NCBI GenBank assembly: GCA_903834925.1
Contig: CAILLA010000237.1
Coordinates: 1-48,737, forward strand
Length of the DNA: 48,737 bases
DNA from: an uncultured Schlesneria sp.
GTDB lineage: Bacteria > Planctomycetota > Planctomycetia > Planctomycetales > Planctomycetaceae
Direction of reading: 5' to 3'
The notes under the pieces were generated by a model, which was not told the DNA's origin, did not search any database, and was given only the letters and a program-made list of their open reading frames with translations. Below, one piece after another: positions 32,845 to 41,734 of the stretch (its first letter is position 1; every line of letters starts with the position of its first letter). The position numbers and the translations under genes are program-made.

Positions 32845-34791
32845 ATGAGTACCAACTTCTTTCAGCGGCAGGATCAGGCTCGTAAGAAAACGGGCCGACT
32901 GCTGTTGTTATTTGCTCTCAGTGTCATTGCACTGATCGTCGCGACCTACTTCATCTGTCTGGTCTTGTTTGTCTCGGTCGACGGACAGAATCCCGCCGCA
33001 CGCAATCCGATCAATCCTCCCTTGTTACTGGGTGTCACAGCAGGAGTCCTGTGCGTCACCGGGTGTGGAAGCCTTTATAAGATTGCCGAACTGGCATCGG
33101 GTGGAAAATCGGTCGCAATGCTGCTTGGCGGTGAACTGATTCCCTCAAACACTCGCGATTTGACTCAGCGGCGCTTATTGAACATCGTCGAAGAAATGGC
33201 GATTGCATCGGGAGTCCCTGTGCCACCCGTCTACATTTTGCCGAATGAAAAAAGTATCAATGCGTTCGTTGCAGGGTTCGGTCCTGGCGATGCCGTCGTC
33301 ACGGTTTCACAGGGGAGTCTTGACTACTTAAGCCGAGATGAACTGCAAGGGGTTCTCGCTCACGAGTTCAGCCATCTGCTGAATGGAGACGTGCGGCTGA
33401 ACATCCGGCTGATGGGTCTGATCTTTGGCATCGTTGCGCTGTCGATCGTCGGACAATATGTAATTCGGTTTGCGCCACGATCCGGTTCCGACGAAAATAA
33501 AAGTGGAATCGCAATTTTTCTGTTCGGTCTGGCCTTAATTGTTCTGGGGTCGCTCGGCGCGTTTTTCGGGCGACTGATCCAGGCGGCGATATCGCGACAG
33601 CGCGAGTTCCTGGCCGATGCCAGCGCGGTTCAATTTACTCGCAACCCCGACGGAATCGCCGGCGCCCTCAAGAAGATCGGCGGATTATCGGCGGGATCGG
33701 CCATCAAAAACATCCATGCCTCAGAAGCATGCCACATGTTCTTTGCCAGCGGCTTTTCCAGCCGAATCTTCGCCATGTTGGCGACTCATCCCCCGCTCGA
33801 TGAACGGATTCACGCGATCGATCCCCATTGGGATGGGAAGTTCCCCCGAGTGACGATTCTCAATACCGAAGCGGCGGGCGACGAACCACAAATCCCGACG
33901 GCCCCAAAAAAGGGGCCGTGGCCTGTCATTCCGGGAATGCCACAGATGCCACTGCCGATTCCTGCTGGCATGATGGGACTGGCGGACACGGCCGTTCGAA
34001 AGATGGGAAAGCCGAACACCAGCGATCTGCATTTTTCGGAAGAGTTCACCGAGGGAATCACCGACGAAGTTCGTGAGATGATCGGCGAGCCGTTTTCAGC
34101 ACGAGCCGCCATCTACGCCCTCGTCTTGTCCGACGAACCGGCTGTGCGCGAGAAGCAGTTGACCGGTTTGAAGGCGAAGGTCGTTCCAAACGATTTCGAG
34201 GAAACGCTGGCGGTCGAGCCGATGATGAGCGCCCTGCCCGCAGGAACGCGATTAACGGTGGCGTTTCAGTCGTTGCCGGCTCTGTCTCAAATGTCACCGC
34301 GGCAATACCGGGACTTCCGGGATCGGGTGAGCGAACTGATCGATGCGGATCAAAAGGTAAGCCTGTTCGAATTCTGTCTCCAACGGGTTGTCTGTCATCA
34401 TCTGGACCAGGCCTACGGGTTAGTCAAACCACCACCAGTTCGTTATACGAGTCTCACTCCATTAAACCCCGCCGCTGCAATCATTCTCGGCCTGGTAGCC
34501 GTGAAGGGGAACGAGTCGACCGAAGAAGCACTCAAGTCATACACCGTCGCGTTTCAGCAGTGGAACAATTCAACAACTGCTGTCCCGCCGATCTCGGCGT
34601 GTAGCAGAATGGATTTTGCCAAAGCGCTATATCAGTTTGAACAAGCGACCCCACAACTGAAAGAGCGGTTGATTCGAGCCTGCGCAACATGTATCTGCTC
34701 AAACCGGCAAGTCACTGCAGCAGAATATGAACTACTCAGAACGATTTGCTCGTCCCTCGATTGTCCGCTTCCGCCGCTGACGATTGAGTGA
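32845..34791 (+). CDS. M48 family membrane metalloprotease
   Basis: A 648-residue HtpX-like zinc protease. Two N-terminal helices (about 17-45 and 57-75) anchor it, and two more occur at about 186-207 and 220-245. The catalytic motif HEFSH is at about residues 172-176 in LQGVLAHEFSHLLNGDVRLN, and the third ligand Glu is in ISRQREFLADASAVQFTRNP near 252. Family HtpX proteins are about 290 residues; this one adds a C-terminal extension of about 350 residues, with a proline-rich linker (PQIPTAPKKGPWPVIPGMPQ) and a helical domain. This layout occurs in planctomycetes and other bacteria. It is adjacent to lemA and is probably co-expressed with it. Confidence 0.93.
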   Translation: MSTNFFQRQDQARKKTGRLLLLFALSVIALIVATYFICLVLFVSVDGQNPAARNPINPPLLLGVTAGVLCVTGCGSLYKIAELASGGKSVAMLLGGELIPSNTRDLTQRRLLNIVEEMAIASGVPVPPVYILPNEKSINAFVAGFGPGDAVVTVSQGSLDYLSRDELQGVLAHEFSHLLNGDVRLNIRLMGLIFGIVALSIVGQYVIRFAPRSGSDENKSGIAIFLFGLALIVLGSLGAFFGRLIQAAISRQREFLADASAVQFTRNPDGIAGALKKIGGLSAGSAIKNIHASEACHMFFASGFSSRIFAMLATHPPLDERIHAIDPHWDGKFPRVTILNTEAAGDEPQIPTAPKKGPWPVIPGMPQMPLPIPAGMMGLADTAVRKMGKPNTSDLHFSEEFTEGITDEVREMIGEPFSARAAIYALVLSDEPAVREKQLTGLKAKVVPNDFEETLAVEPMMSALPAGTRLTVAFQSLPALSQMSPRQYRDFRDRVSELIDADQKVSLFEFCLQRVVCHHLDQAYGLVKPPPVRYTSLTPLNPAAAIILGLVAVKGNESTEEALKSYTVAFQQWNNSTTAVPPISACSRMDFAKALYQFEQATPQLKERLIRACATCICSNRQVTAAEYELLRTICSSLDCPLPPLTIE

Positions 34792-34820
34792 ACTGACTTT
34801 GATTTCAAGATTATTGATCA

Positions 34821-34990
34821 CTGGCCGCAGTGACACATAATTTTATCCCTGACGCAACTGGTCTACGTGCTGCCACGCCGTGTAGTACGCCAGTCGCTGA
34901 TGTGTCCCGGCGGTGACGGTCGTCTGCATCTCAATGATAAACGTTCGACCGTGTTCATCCGTGGCGAGAATTTCCAGAATCAACCGTCGT
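34821..34990 (-). pseudogene. Fragment of an Rpn-family nuclease gene
   Basis: A remnant of about 170 bases closely matches the nuclease core of the intact gene at 23280-24230. It translates on the minus strand as ILEILATDEHGRTFIIEMQT, then AGTHQRLAYYTAWQHVDQLR, and QG followed by a stop codon (34843-34845) where the intact gene has Gln, then NYVSLRP. Sequence for the family start and C-terminus is absent, so it is a truncated, inactivated copy. Confidence 0.85.
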
Positions 34991-35010
34991 TTTGATCGCC
35001 GGCCGTTATT

Positions 35011-35044
35011 CAGCCGCTAGGGGAACGGCCCGTTAACCATCCCC
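35011..35044 (-). repeat. Dispersed repeat, TTAACGGGCC family (copy 3)
   Basis: Read on the minus strand: GGGGATGGTTAACGGGCC followed by GTTCCCCTAGCGG. It is an inverted copy of the repeat at 7716-7741 and 16134-16177, with a changed inner half. Confidence 0.6.
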
Positions 35045-35132
35045 GTAAAAGCGGTGAGGTCTCGTTTGGCTCGCGTACGATGTCCTCATTTTCTCCAAGA
35101 AAAACCCTTTTCTGCGTCCCCGCTTGGGGGCC

Positions 35133-37262
35133 TCATTTACTTTTCGGACTGCTCCCTTGTTCTTTATCTGTGGGGCCGGGTGTGAAGGCTAACTCTTTTG
35201 GTAAGTCTTCCAGGTCGATTTCCTGCACAAATAAGTGGGTCCCTTCGTCTGGAACAAAATCACTGCGGGCTTCGTCGACTTCGATGATCGGTGACTTTGA
35301 AAGCTTCCCCATGATCCAGGCGCGTGTGGTTCCGACTCGCGAAAGACGTGGGACGAGGTTTGCTTGATAGGGCCAAAAGTTACTGAATTGCGGTAAGTGT
35401 TCCGGCGTTTTGAAATTCGCCTGAAAATCAAATTCGCAATTGCCTCCTGCATTCAGTGAAGGTATTGACTGGCGGTGATACAAATCAATCAAGCCCTCGA
35501 CTGGTTCTGTATTGATCTGATAGTTGCCCCAATAAACATTGTTACAAACAGTGCCGTTAACTCGATTCGGCTGAGTTGGAGCCTGCGGAACAGCGGTCGT
35601 CGCGCCGATCAAAATGAACGAATCCGAAATATCAAATGGGAGATGGTTTTTCAGTTTGAGAGAAAACTTACCGGCAGGAACTGTCCCAGTGCTCTTTCGC
35701 AGGGCGAGTGCAGCGGGGTCGTCAAAATGGAATTTCAATTCGATTTCGACCTGCTTTGCCCCAGGCTGGAATCCGTTCACGTGACAGCGACGACGGCCAA
35801 AGGGAGACATCGGGACATTGATCTGATACGCATTCTCTTCCGACGGCAATTGATTGGCCTGCCAGGTGAATGGCGAATAATTCGGTCGCTGATTCCCATT
35901 ATAAAACCAATTGTTAAGGATTCCGATGTATTGCTGGTCGACGTTGTCTCCCTTGATGGTCACGCGCGCACGGCTGTTTCCCGTCGACTGCACTTCAAGA
36001 CTACCGACCTGCACCAGACCAGTGCTGCTCGCCTCAGTAATTGTCATCCACCTCAGGTCCCCTTTACTAAGACGCAGACTTCCACCGAAAATCCCAGCAA
36101 TTACGGACGTGATACACACCATGGCAATCGTAAACGCGGCAATCTGTTTCTGATTGAGTCGAAACAGAAACAGTGCTCCACCCCCTGTCACCAGCGTATA
36201 CAACGAGAACAACGTGATGATCAGCGTCCGATACCGGTCCGCCTCTCGATGTTTTACAAACTGAAAACTCGGCAAGTCATGAAACGTGTTAATCTGATTT
36301 CGAGGCCAGTTCGCTGCTGTCGTCGCAATCAATGTTCGGAGTTCGATCCCTTCGGAGGACATTAACGGCCTCGTGTATTCGCGAATTTCACCGAGTCCCA
36401 TGTGACGGACCGATAGTGGTCCGGACTGCGTCGCAAGGTCGGGAGTGAGCGGAGACGATTTGACGAGCCGTTCAATCACCTCACGAGACTGATTGTCGAC
36501 AAACAGGAGCCCACCCTCGCAGACCCATTGCGCGACCGCTTTCCATTGCGCTGCGTTGAGATCTTTCTCCATCGTTCCTTCATGGAAGACGATCGACTGC
36601 ACTGCCAATAACGGGCCGGGATGATTGGGGATCTGCCACGGCTTCGCCGTCAGTGATCGAATGGGTCTCCCCTTTTGCCCTGGAATCGCCGAGTCGTTCA
36701 TTGCCGTCGCGATCGTAGCCACATTGGGAGTTTCCGTCGGCAAATCAAGTTTCCGCTCGTTGTTATCAACAAAAAGCAGATGGTTGTAGCCACTCGTGAA
36801 TGACTTGCCGGTATTCAGATTCAAAGAACGCTGCCACAGAATCTTTTGATCGCGAGCGAGTGTCGCGTAACAGTCGTACCAATTCGAGACTGATTGCACG
36901 GACGTGAATCGCCGAGTTGTGCCTGGCGAAACAACCACTTCCCCCAACGAGACCTCGTGGCCGTTAATCGAATCCTTCAGCCGCAGAATCCCTTGAATAT
37001 CCTGTTTCGTATCGTTGCGAAGAAGGAACGACACCGGAACCGGATAGGTACGGTCGACAAAGCCACCCCAACCCGCCTCGGCTTCGATGATCAGTCCTGG
37101 AGTGTCAATGTCCTTGCGTGGCGAATTCGGCTGAGCCATCGCCGTCCCTGAATTCCAGAGCATCGACAGGATCGACAACCTGATGACCAGATGAATCATC
37201 ATGCCTTTTGCACGAAGGAAGCTCTCGAAAAACCGACGCCAGGGCAATAAAGGATCAGCCAT
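35133..37262 (-). CDS. ABC-transporter accessory membrane protein
   Basis: A 709-residue protein. A signal-like helix occurs at about 22-43 (MIHLVIRLSILSMLWNSGTA), then a mostly beta region (about 45-200). LNAAQWKAVAQWVCEGGLLF and VDNQSREVIERLV resemble the GATase-like (DUF4350/GldG-type) part that accompanies ABC-2 permeases. Two helices at about 343-390 (LIITLFSLYTLVTGGGALFL, AAFTIAMVCITSVIAGIF) flank a cytosolic RLNQKQ loop; the C-terminal 300 residues are beta-rich. The ATG is preceded by GGAGG and overlaps the permease stop by eight bases, so the three transporter genes are one operon. I infer a role in gating or substrate capture for the ABC complex. Confidence 0.65.
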   Translation of the reverse strand: MADPLLPWRRFFESFLRAKGMMIHLVIRLSILSMLWNSGTAMAQPNSPRKDIDTPGLIIEAEAGWGGFVDRTYPVPVSFLLRNDTKQDIQGILRLKDSINGHEVSLGEVVVSPGTTRRFTSVQSVSNWYDCYATLARDQKILWQRSLNLNTGKSFTSGYNHLLFVDNNERKLDLPTETPNVATIATAMNDSAIPGQKGRPIRSLTAKPWQIPNHPGPLLAVQSIVFHEGTMEKDLNAAQWKAVAQWVCEGGLLFVDNQSREVIERLVKSSPLTPDLATQSGPLSVRHMGLGEIREYTRPLMSSEGIELRTLIATTAANWPRNQINTFHDLPSFQFVKHREADRYRTLIITLFSLYTLVTGGGALFLFRLNQKQIAAFTIAMVCITSVIAGIFGGSLRLSKGDLRWMTITEASSTGLVQVGSLEVQSTGNSRARVTIKGDNVDQQYIGILNNWFYNGNQRPNYSPFTWQANQLPSEENAYQINVPMSPFGRRRCHVNGFQPGAKQVEIELKFHFDDPAALALRKSTGTVPAGKFSLKLKNHLPFDISDSFILIGATTAVPQAPTQPNRVNGTVCNNVYWGNYQINTEPVEGLIDLYHRQSIPSLNAGGNCEFDFQANFKTPEHLPQFSNFWPYQANLVPRLSRVGTTRAWIMGKLSKSPIIEVDEARSDFVPDEGTHLFVQEIDLEDLPKELAFTPGPTDKEQGSSPKSK

Positions 37263-39066
37263 GTGATTCCTCCCGCTTTAGTTCTGGCATGTACTGTTCT
37301 CGCAACTTGCCACCCTGCCGACGAATCTGAAGCAGTGTGAGCAAAAGAAGCACGACATGGAACGGATAGAAGGGAAGTTTGGACATGCCGTCCGGGAACT
37401 CGCCACCCATTTTCCCCTCGAACGCCATATAGACCGTGGCCATTGGCGAAACAGCTGTGAATAGCGGAGCGAGATTTGTGAGAAGTGGAATTTTCCCGAC
37501 TTCCGGTAACCCTTGAAGGGCAAATGACCCAAAAAGGATGGGCATCATCCATACGAGAACTCCATACAGGACCCCAACCAGCGTGATGGACAGGGATTTC
37601 ATCCACATCACCTGACACAACGCCCGGTGGAATGCGTAAAGCACAATTCCCACTAATGAAATCACGATCGTCGTTTCCAACAGTGCCTGGAACAAATCCA
37701 CGGTGAGCCCAGTGGGATTTATTGGAGTTGTTTGCTGTCTGACTGGAAACAGACTCACACCTGCGGGCGCCGCAGCATATTGTTCAAAGTTCAGTGGTAC
37801 GGCGATGGCTGCGGTGCTGGAAAAGAGCCAGAAGAGTAGAAAGGCCATTGTATCCAGTTTGGAAACTTCGATTTTTCGACCGAACAGAAACGGGATTTTC
37901 AGATAGGTCGTGTTCTTTGCATGAGAAAATAAAATCATCGCGAGCAACAGCCCGGTTCCATGAATCGACAGGATTAAGGCATGAAATGAGCGTGCGTAGT
38001 CGTACAGATACACGGGGTTCGCAGTCCAGTTAATCAGACTCTTACGCGCTTCATCCAGGGTGATCGCATAAGCGATTGCTGCCATTATTACTAATCCGCA
38101 AAATCCCGTCCCCCATCGGATGAATCCTTCATGGCGGACAAACCAGCTTCCGCGATTCACATAAAAGAATGCAATCTCCGACGATCGTTGAATATGCGGA
38201 CGAAACCGGAACCAGCGTTTCCGTTTGCTGTCTCCGGCTCGAACAACTTCTCCAAACGTGCTGTTCTCGCGAATCACGCCATACAGGGGCCCAAGGTAAA
38301 TCGCCAATAGCGACATCCCGATGAATAAAGACATTCCGATCGTGCAGGCGATGAATTTCGGGACGTAGCTACGATCAACGATATCGATCAAATACGGACT
38401 CGAAGTTTGGACCGGATGGATCAGGACGGGAAATGGAGTCAAAACAAACGGTTGGAAACTCATCGGAATACAACCGCAAATGCTCAGCGTTGTCGCAACG
38501 GCGATCACGACACCTGCGGCGAGAAACTCGTTTATGTAAAGCGAGATCCATAACATGGCGAACGCGAGTGCCATACAATAGAGCCAGATCAGAAAGAGTC
38601 CCGCCAGAAAGAATTTGAAATCCACTCCTCCCAGCGTGATGCAAAACACCAGGTAAGGAATCAGTAGAAACAGGAACAGCGCGATAAACAGATTTTGTGA
38701 CGCGACCTTGCCGATCAGAAATCGAAGAGGAGAAATCCCGCTCAGCACGATCTGATCGAAATATCGCCCGATCCGCGTTTCAAAAAAGACGGTTGTCAGT
38801 CGAAGTGGAATAAGTACGGTTGCAAACATCGATGCCCCACCCAGCAGGATCAGGGCAAGGATCTGGCTGAAGCCGACGTGATCGGTCATTTGCTGAAAGC
38901 CGGGGTCATCGGGCGATTGCAGCAATGGAACAAGCATCACCAGAATGGCGGCATTTAACGCAATTGCGGACGTGCCAATTGTGAATCCCGAGATCAGACG
39001 TGCTCGATCACGTCCAAAGGTCGGACTGTCGAGAAAAAAGTCAAAGAATCTTCGAACAGCGTTCAA
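37255..39066 (-). CDS. ABC-2 type transporter permease
   Basis: A 603-residue integral membrane protein with about 12 predicted helices in two groups (about 30-280 and 330-590), starting with LISGFTIGTSAIALNAAILV. It has FETRIGRYFDQIVLSGISPL followed by RFLIGKVASQNLFIALFLFL, the typical coupling helix region of ABC-2 permeases that precedes a helix pair. Middle regions contain soluble loops. It starts at TTG with a GGGGAG ribosome site and overlaps the ATPase stop as TTGA. The double-length architecture suggests two fused half-permeases. The substrate is unknown. Confidence 0.8.
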   Translation of the reverse strand: MNAVRRFFDFFLDSPTFGRDRARLISGFTIGTSAIALNAAILVMLVPLLQSPDDPGFQQMTDHVGFSQILALILLGGASMFATVLIPLRLTTVFFETRIGRYFDQIVLSGISPLRFLIGKVASQNLFIALFLFLLIPYLVFCITLGGVDFKFFLAGLFLIWLYCMALAFAMLWISLYINEFLAAGVVIAVATTLSICGCIPMSFQPFVLTPFPVLIHPVQTSSPYLIDIVDRSYVPKFIACTIGMSLFIGMSLLAIYLGPLYGVIRENSTFGEVVRAGDSKRKRWFRFRPHIQRSSEIAFFYVNRGSWFVRHEGFIRWGTGFCGLVIMAAIAYAITLDEARKSLINWTANPVYLYDYARSFHALILSIHGTGLLLAMILFSHAKNTTYLKIPFLFGRKIEVSKLDTMAFLLFWLFSSTAAIAVPLNFEQYAAAPAGVSLFPVRQQTTPINPTGLTVDLFQALLETTIVISLVGIVLYAFHRALCQVMWMKSLSITLVGVLYGVLVWMMPILFGSFALQGLPEVGKIPLLTNLAPLFTAVSPMATVYMAFEGKMGGEFPDGMSKLPFYPFHVVLLLLTLLQIRRQGGKLREQYMPELKREESHG

Positions 39067-40001
39067 GTCACTCTCCCCACCGTGGACTGCATGAAGATTT
39101 TTTCCAGGCTGGGCTCATCATCAGCAAATTGCAGGATTTGAATTTCATTCTTGATCAACTCGGCCAGAATGAAATTTCGGTTTGGGATTTCTGTGACGAC
39201 GACCAGAAACGGCTGTTCCACGGTGCATGACGTCACTCCATCCAATTTGGAAAGCAGTTCCATCGCTCGCGAAGTCTCACTTGCAGTCACTCGCAACTGG
39301 ATCTGTGTCGTTGTCTGGCGATGGTGATCACGAAGCGCACTCAGTTCCCCGTCCAGAACAAGTTTTCCCGCCTCCATGATTCCGATTCGATCGCTGATCT
39401 CTTCGATATCCGGCAGGATGTGCGAACTGATGATGATCGTCTTACCCAGTTCCGCGAGTGCTCGAACAATCCCGCGTAGCTCAGTCCGTGCTCGCGGGTC
39501 AAGACCGCTGGCCGGTTCATCAAGCACAAGAATCTGTGGATCGTGGATCAGAGTTTTGGCGAGCAACAGTCGTTGACGATTCCCCGTCGACAACCCCTTC
39601 ACCATGACATCTTCGCGCCCACGAAGATCGGTCAGTTCACAAACCTCTTTTATTCTCTTCTCGCGTTCACCTCGGGAAATGGCATACATGCAACCGAAAT
39701 AATCAAGATATTCGCCAATCGAAAGATTGCGTGGATTCCCAAATTCTGCCGGCATGAAGCCAAGAATCTTGCGGATCATCTGAGGATTCTTGCAGACGGA
39801 TTTACCCAGAATTCGAATATCACCAAAATCGGGTAACGCCAACGTGGAAATCAGCCGGAGCAATGTCGTTTTTCCGGCACCGTTCGGACCGATCAGGCCA
39901 AGCGTCTGCCCCTGCTCGACACGGAGATTGATCCGATCGACAGCCAGAAGATCATCGTACTGCTTCGTGATGTTTTCGATTTCAACCGCAAAGGTACTCA
40001 A
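39063..40001 (-). CDS. ABC transporter ATP-binding protein
   Basis: A 312-residue ATPase. Walker A is GPNGAGKTT (about 38-46), the signature is LSTGNRQRLLLAKTL (about 140-155, an unusual STGNR for SGGQ), Walker B is ILVLDEPASGLDP (about 158-170), and the H-loop is IIISSHILPDIEEISDRIG. A C-terminal beta domain (about 228-312), with RVTASETSRAMELLSKLDG, is typical of ABC-2 exporters. It is the first gene of the operon and couples to the permease through a TTGA overlap. ABC-2 exporters of this kind carry lipids, polysaccharides or drugs; the cargo here is not indicated. Confidence 0.93.
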   Translation of the reverse strand: MSTFAVEIENITKQYDDLLAVDRINLRVEQGQTLGLIGPNGAGKTTLLRLISTLALPDFGDIRILGKSVCKNPQMIRKILGFMPAEFGNPRNLSIGEYLDYFGCMYAISRGEREKRIKEVCELTDLRGREDVMVKGLSTGNRQRLLLAKTLIHDPQILVLDEPASGLDPRARTELRGIVRALAELGKTIIISSHILPDIEEISDRIGIMEAGKLVLDGELSALRDHHRQTTTQIQLRVTASETSRAMELLSKLDGVTSCTVEQPFLVVVTEIPNRNFILAELIKNEIQILQFADDEPSLEKIFMQSTVGRVT

Positions 40002-40115
40002 GGTATTCCCTAATTTGCGGGTTTTGGACGGAGATTGATGAATTAGAGATGTTATGTCTATTCGGAGAGAGAATCAACACTCGGGGTGCCACGGTCTTGG
40101 AGTCATTCGAGTCCG

Positions 40116-40140
40116 AAACTTGACTCAATGAGTCAAGTTT
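40116..40140. repeat. Perfect 11-bp hairpin
   Basis: AAACTTGACTC and GAGTCAAGTTT with a three-base loop. There is no T-run, so it is a palindromic element, not a clear terminator. Confidence 0.6.
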
Positions 40141-40347
40141 CAGAATTTCCTCAAAAGTCGCCTTCTCGCTCCGCGAGAAGAAAGCCGAATTGCCAACAAC
40201 CTCGTGATTTTTCGGAGCTTTCAAGTACCAGTCGAGGTCTGCTGCAATTCGGCTATCGTCTCGGCGGAGCGAGACGGCTACTTGGGTCTGAGGCAAAGCC
40301 TCGCTGGAGTCTTCGACAAGGCCGTGTCTTAGTTGATTCAACAAAGT

Positions 40348-40393
40348 GTCCGAAGAGCACGGCCTTACCGAAGACGGTAAAACCGTGGCACCC
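40348..40393. repeat. Palindromic repeat, GCCACTGCAT family (half-copy)
   Basis: CCGAAGAGCACGGCCTTACC, then a short loop and GGTAAAACCGTGGCACC, corresponding to the right half of the repeats at 16213-16313 and 45348-45437. Confidence 0.6.
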
Positions 40394-40530
40394 ATTTTCA
40401 CCGTTTTCGGGTTCAACATTACTTCGATTCCAGCAACCTACACTTCCTTTCTTCAGGTTGTCACCATCAGGTGAGCCACGATCTTCAGGAAGAAAAAACT
40501 TTGCGATTCGCGAAGCGGAGCTTCGAAGTG

Positions 40531-40560
40531 GCTCGTTCCCAAGCGGGAGCTTGGGAACGA
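40531..40560. repeat. Strong GC-rich hairpin
   Basis: CTCGTTCCCAAGC and GCTTGGGAACGAG with a GGGA loop, a perfect 13-bp stem. I know similar GTTCCCAAGC hairpins as common intergenic repeats in planctomycetes and cyanobacteria. One copy is seen here. Confidence 0.7.
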
Positions 40561-40683
40561 GGAAAACGAGGAATTCCCACAGAATCTCAAGACAATTTGA
40601 CTAGCATCGATGGACAAGTTCGTTAACATAGACAAAAAGGCTCTATCTTCCTGAGTCGCCGCAACCTTTTTCCTGTCAGTATC

Positions 40684-41514
40684 ATGTCACTCGTTACCGC
40701 GATTCCAGCAAATCTTGAATTGGCTCACACGCAGTTGTTGCACTGCGAATTGTGCGAGCACCGTTGTGGAGCGAACCGGGTGGCAGGCGAACGTGGTCCG
40801 TGCAAGGCGGGGACGGAGGCTCGCGTCTTTCGACATCGGGTTGAATGCGGCGAAGAAGCCGAACTTGTTCCGTCTCACTTGTTTTACCTGTCCGGCTGCG
40901 ATTTGAGATGTGCTTTCTGTATTGCCGAGGCGAATGCGTTTGATCCGTCGCGCGGTCGTCCATTGACGCGCGACTTTTTCTCCAGCGCAGTGGCCTGGGG
41001 ACGCGACCAGGGTGCTCGTAATGTGCAATGGGTTGGTGGCGAACCGACGATCCATATTCCCGCGATTCTGGACGCGATGCAGGGTGTCAAGAACTTGCCG
41101 CCGATCGTCTGGAAATCCGATTTCTATGGGACGCCTGCCGCGTTCGACCTTTTGAAAGATGTCGTGTCGGTCTACTTGGCCGATTTCAAGTTTGGCAATG
41201 ACGAATGCGCCAATCGGATTGCACGGGTCACTGATTATGTTCGGATTGTCACTCGAAATCTGAAACGAGTGGCACTCGAATCCGACCTGATCGTGCGACA
41301 CTTGTTGTTGCCGGGACATTATGAGTGCTGTTATCAACCGATTGTCAATTGGTTGTGCAATGAGTTGCCGTATGTCAAAATCAGTCTGCGTGATGGTTAC
41401 ATGCCTCGGTGGCAGGCGGCGCGACTGACAGAACTGGCGACTCCCCTGCCCCGTGGCGATGGAGATCGTGCTCGGCATTACGCAATGGAAAGAGGTCTCA
41501 ATGTCCTCGAATGA
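40684..41514 (+). CDS. Radical SAM protein, PflX-like (COG1313)
   Basis: A 276-residue radical SAM enzyme. The S-adenosylmethionine/4Fe-4S motif CxxxCxxC is CDLRCAFC (about 72-79). It has a second, N-terminal Cys set CELCEHRCG plus ERGPCKAG (about 20-45), as in the COG1313 PflX-like group. QWVGGEPTIH is the GGEP motif that binds SAM. The C-terminus is short, so the fold is a partial TIM barrel. Related proteins act on glycyl-radical or unknown substrates; none is firmly assigned. It opens a plus-strand gene string whose second gene overlaps its end by 14 bases. Confidence 0.88.
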   Translation: MSLVTAIPANLELAHTQLLHCELCEHRCGANRVAGERGPCKAGTEARVFRHRVECGEEAELVPSHLFYLSGCDLRCAFCIAEANAFDPSRGRPLTRDFFSSAVAWGRDQGARNVQWVGGEPTIHIPAILDAMQGVKNLPPIVWKSDFYGTPAAFDLLKDVVSVYLADFKFGNDECANRIARVTDYVRIVTRNLKRVALESDLIVRHLLLPGHYECCYQPIVNWLCNELPYVKISLRDGYMPRWQAARLTELATPLPRGDGDRARHYAMERGLNVLE

Positions 41515-41734
41515 ACATCAGCCGGACGTGGCCGACGACGAAACCGCCGTGACGGAGATCTCGTTCCTGCCGGACGGTCGGATTTGTCTTTTCGGTGCTT
41601 CCCGCGAAATCGTCGAATTGCTCTGTCAGCTGAACCTGGGTGATCCTTCGTTGCTGGCGCGGCACCTTTCCGTACAATCCTCCGCGAAACAGTCCCATTA
41701 CGCAGAATCCAATGAAAACCGTGTGACGAAATGA
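41501..41734 (+). CDS. Conserved small protein upstream of AAA gene
   Basis: A 77-residue protein: MSSNEHQPDVADDETAVTEI, SFLPDGRICLFGASREIVEL, LCQLNLGDPSLLARHLSVQS. The core ISFLPDGRICLFGASREIVE looks like a small structured alpha/beta unit and the C-terminus is polar. Its start is inside the radical SAM gene (14-base overlap), and its stop TGA overlaps the next ATG as ATGA. This tight coupling on both sides argues for a real gene. I do not recognise a family. Confidence 0.7.
   Translation: MSSNEHQPDVADDETAVTEISFLPDGRICLFGASREIVELLCQLNLGDPSLLARHLSVQSSAKQSHYAESNENRVTK

Larger units (their letters stand above)
40002..40683. other. Intergenic region rich in hairpins
   Basis: About 680 bases between the divergent ABC operon and radical SAM gene. 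It contains a perfect 11-bp hairpin (40116-40140), several imperfect palindromes (for example near 40164-40182 and 40258-40280), a half-copy of the GCCACTGCAT-family repeat (40348-40393), and a strong hairpin (40531-40560). The promoter of the radical SAM gene should lie at the end. Open frames that cross this region are judged spurious. Confidence 0.5.

Noticed and set aside
40086-40604. Open frames across the intergenic region before the radical SAM gene
   Set aside because: They consist mostly of palindromic repeats and lack family features.
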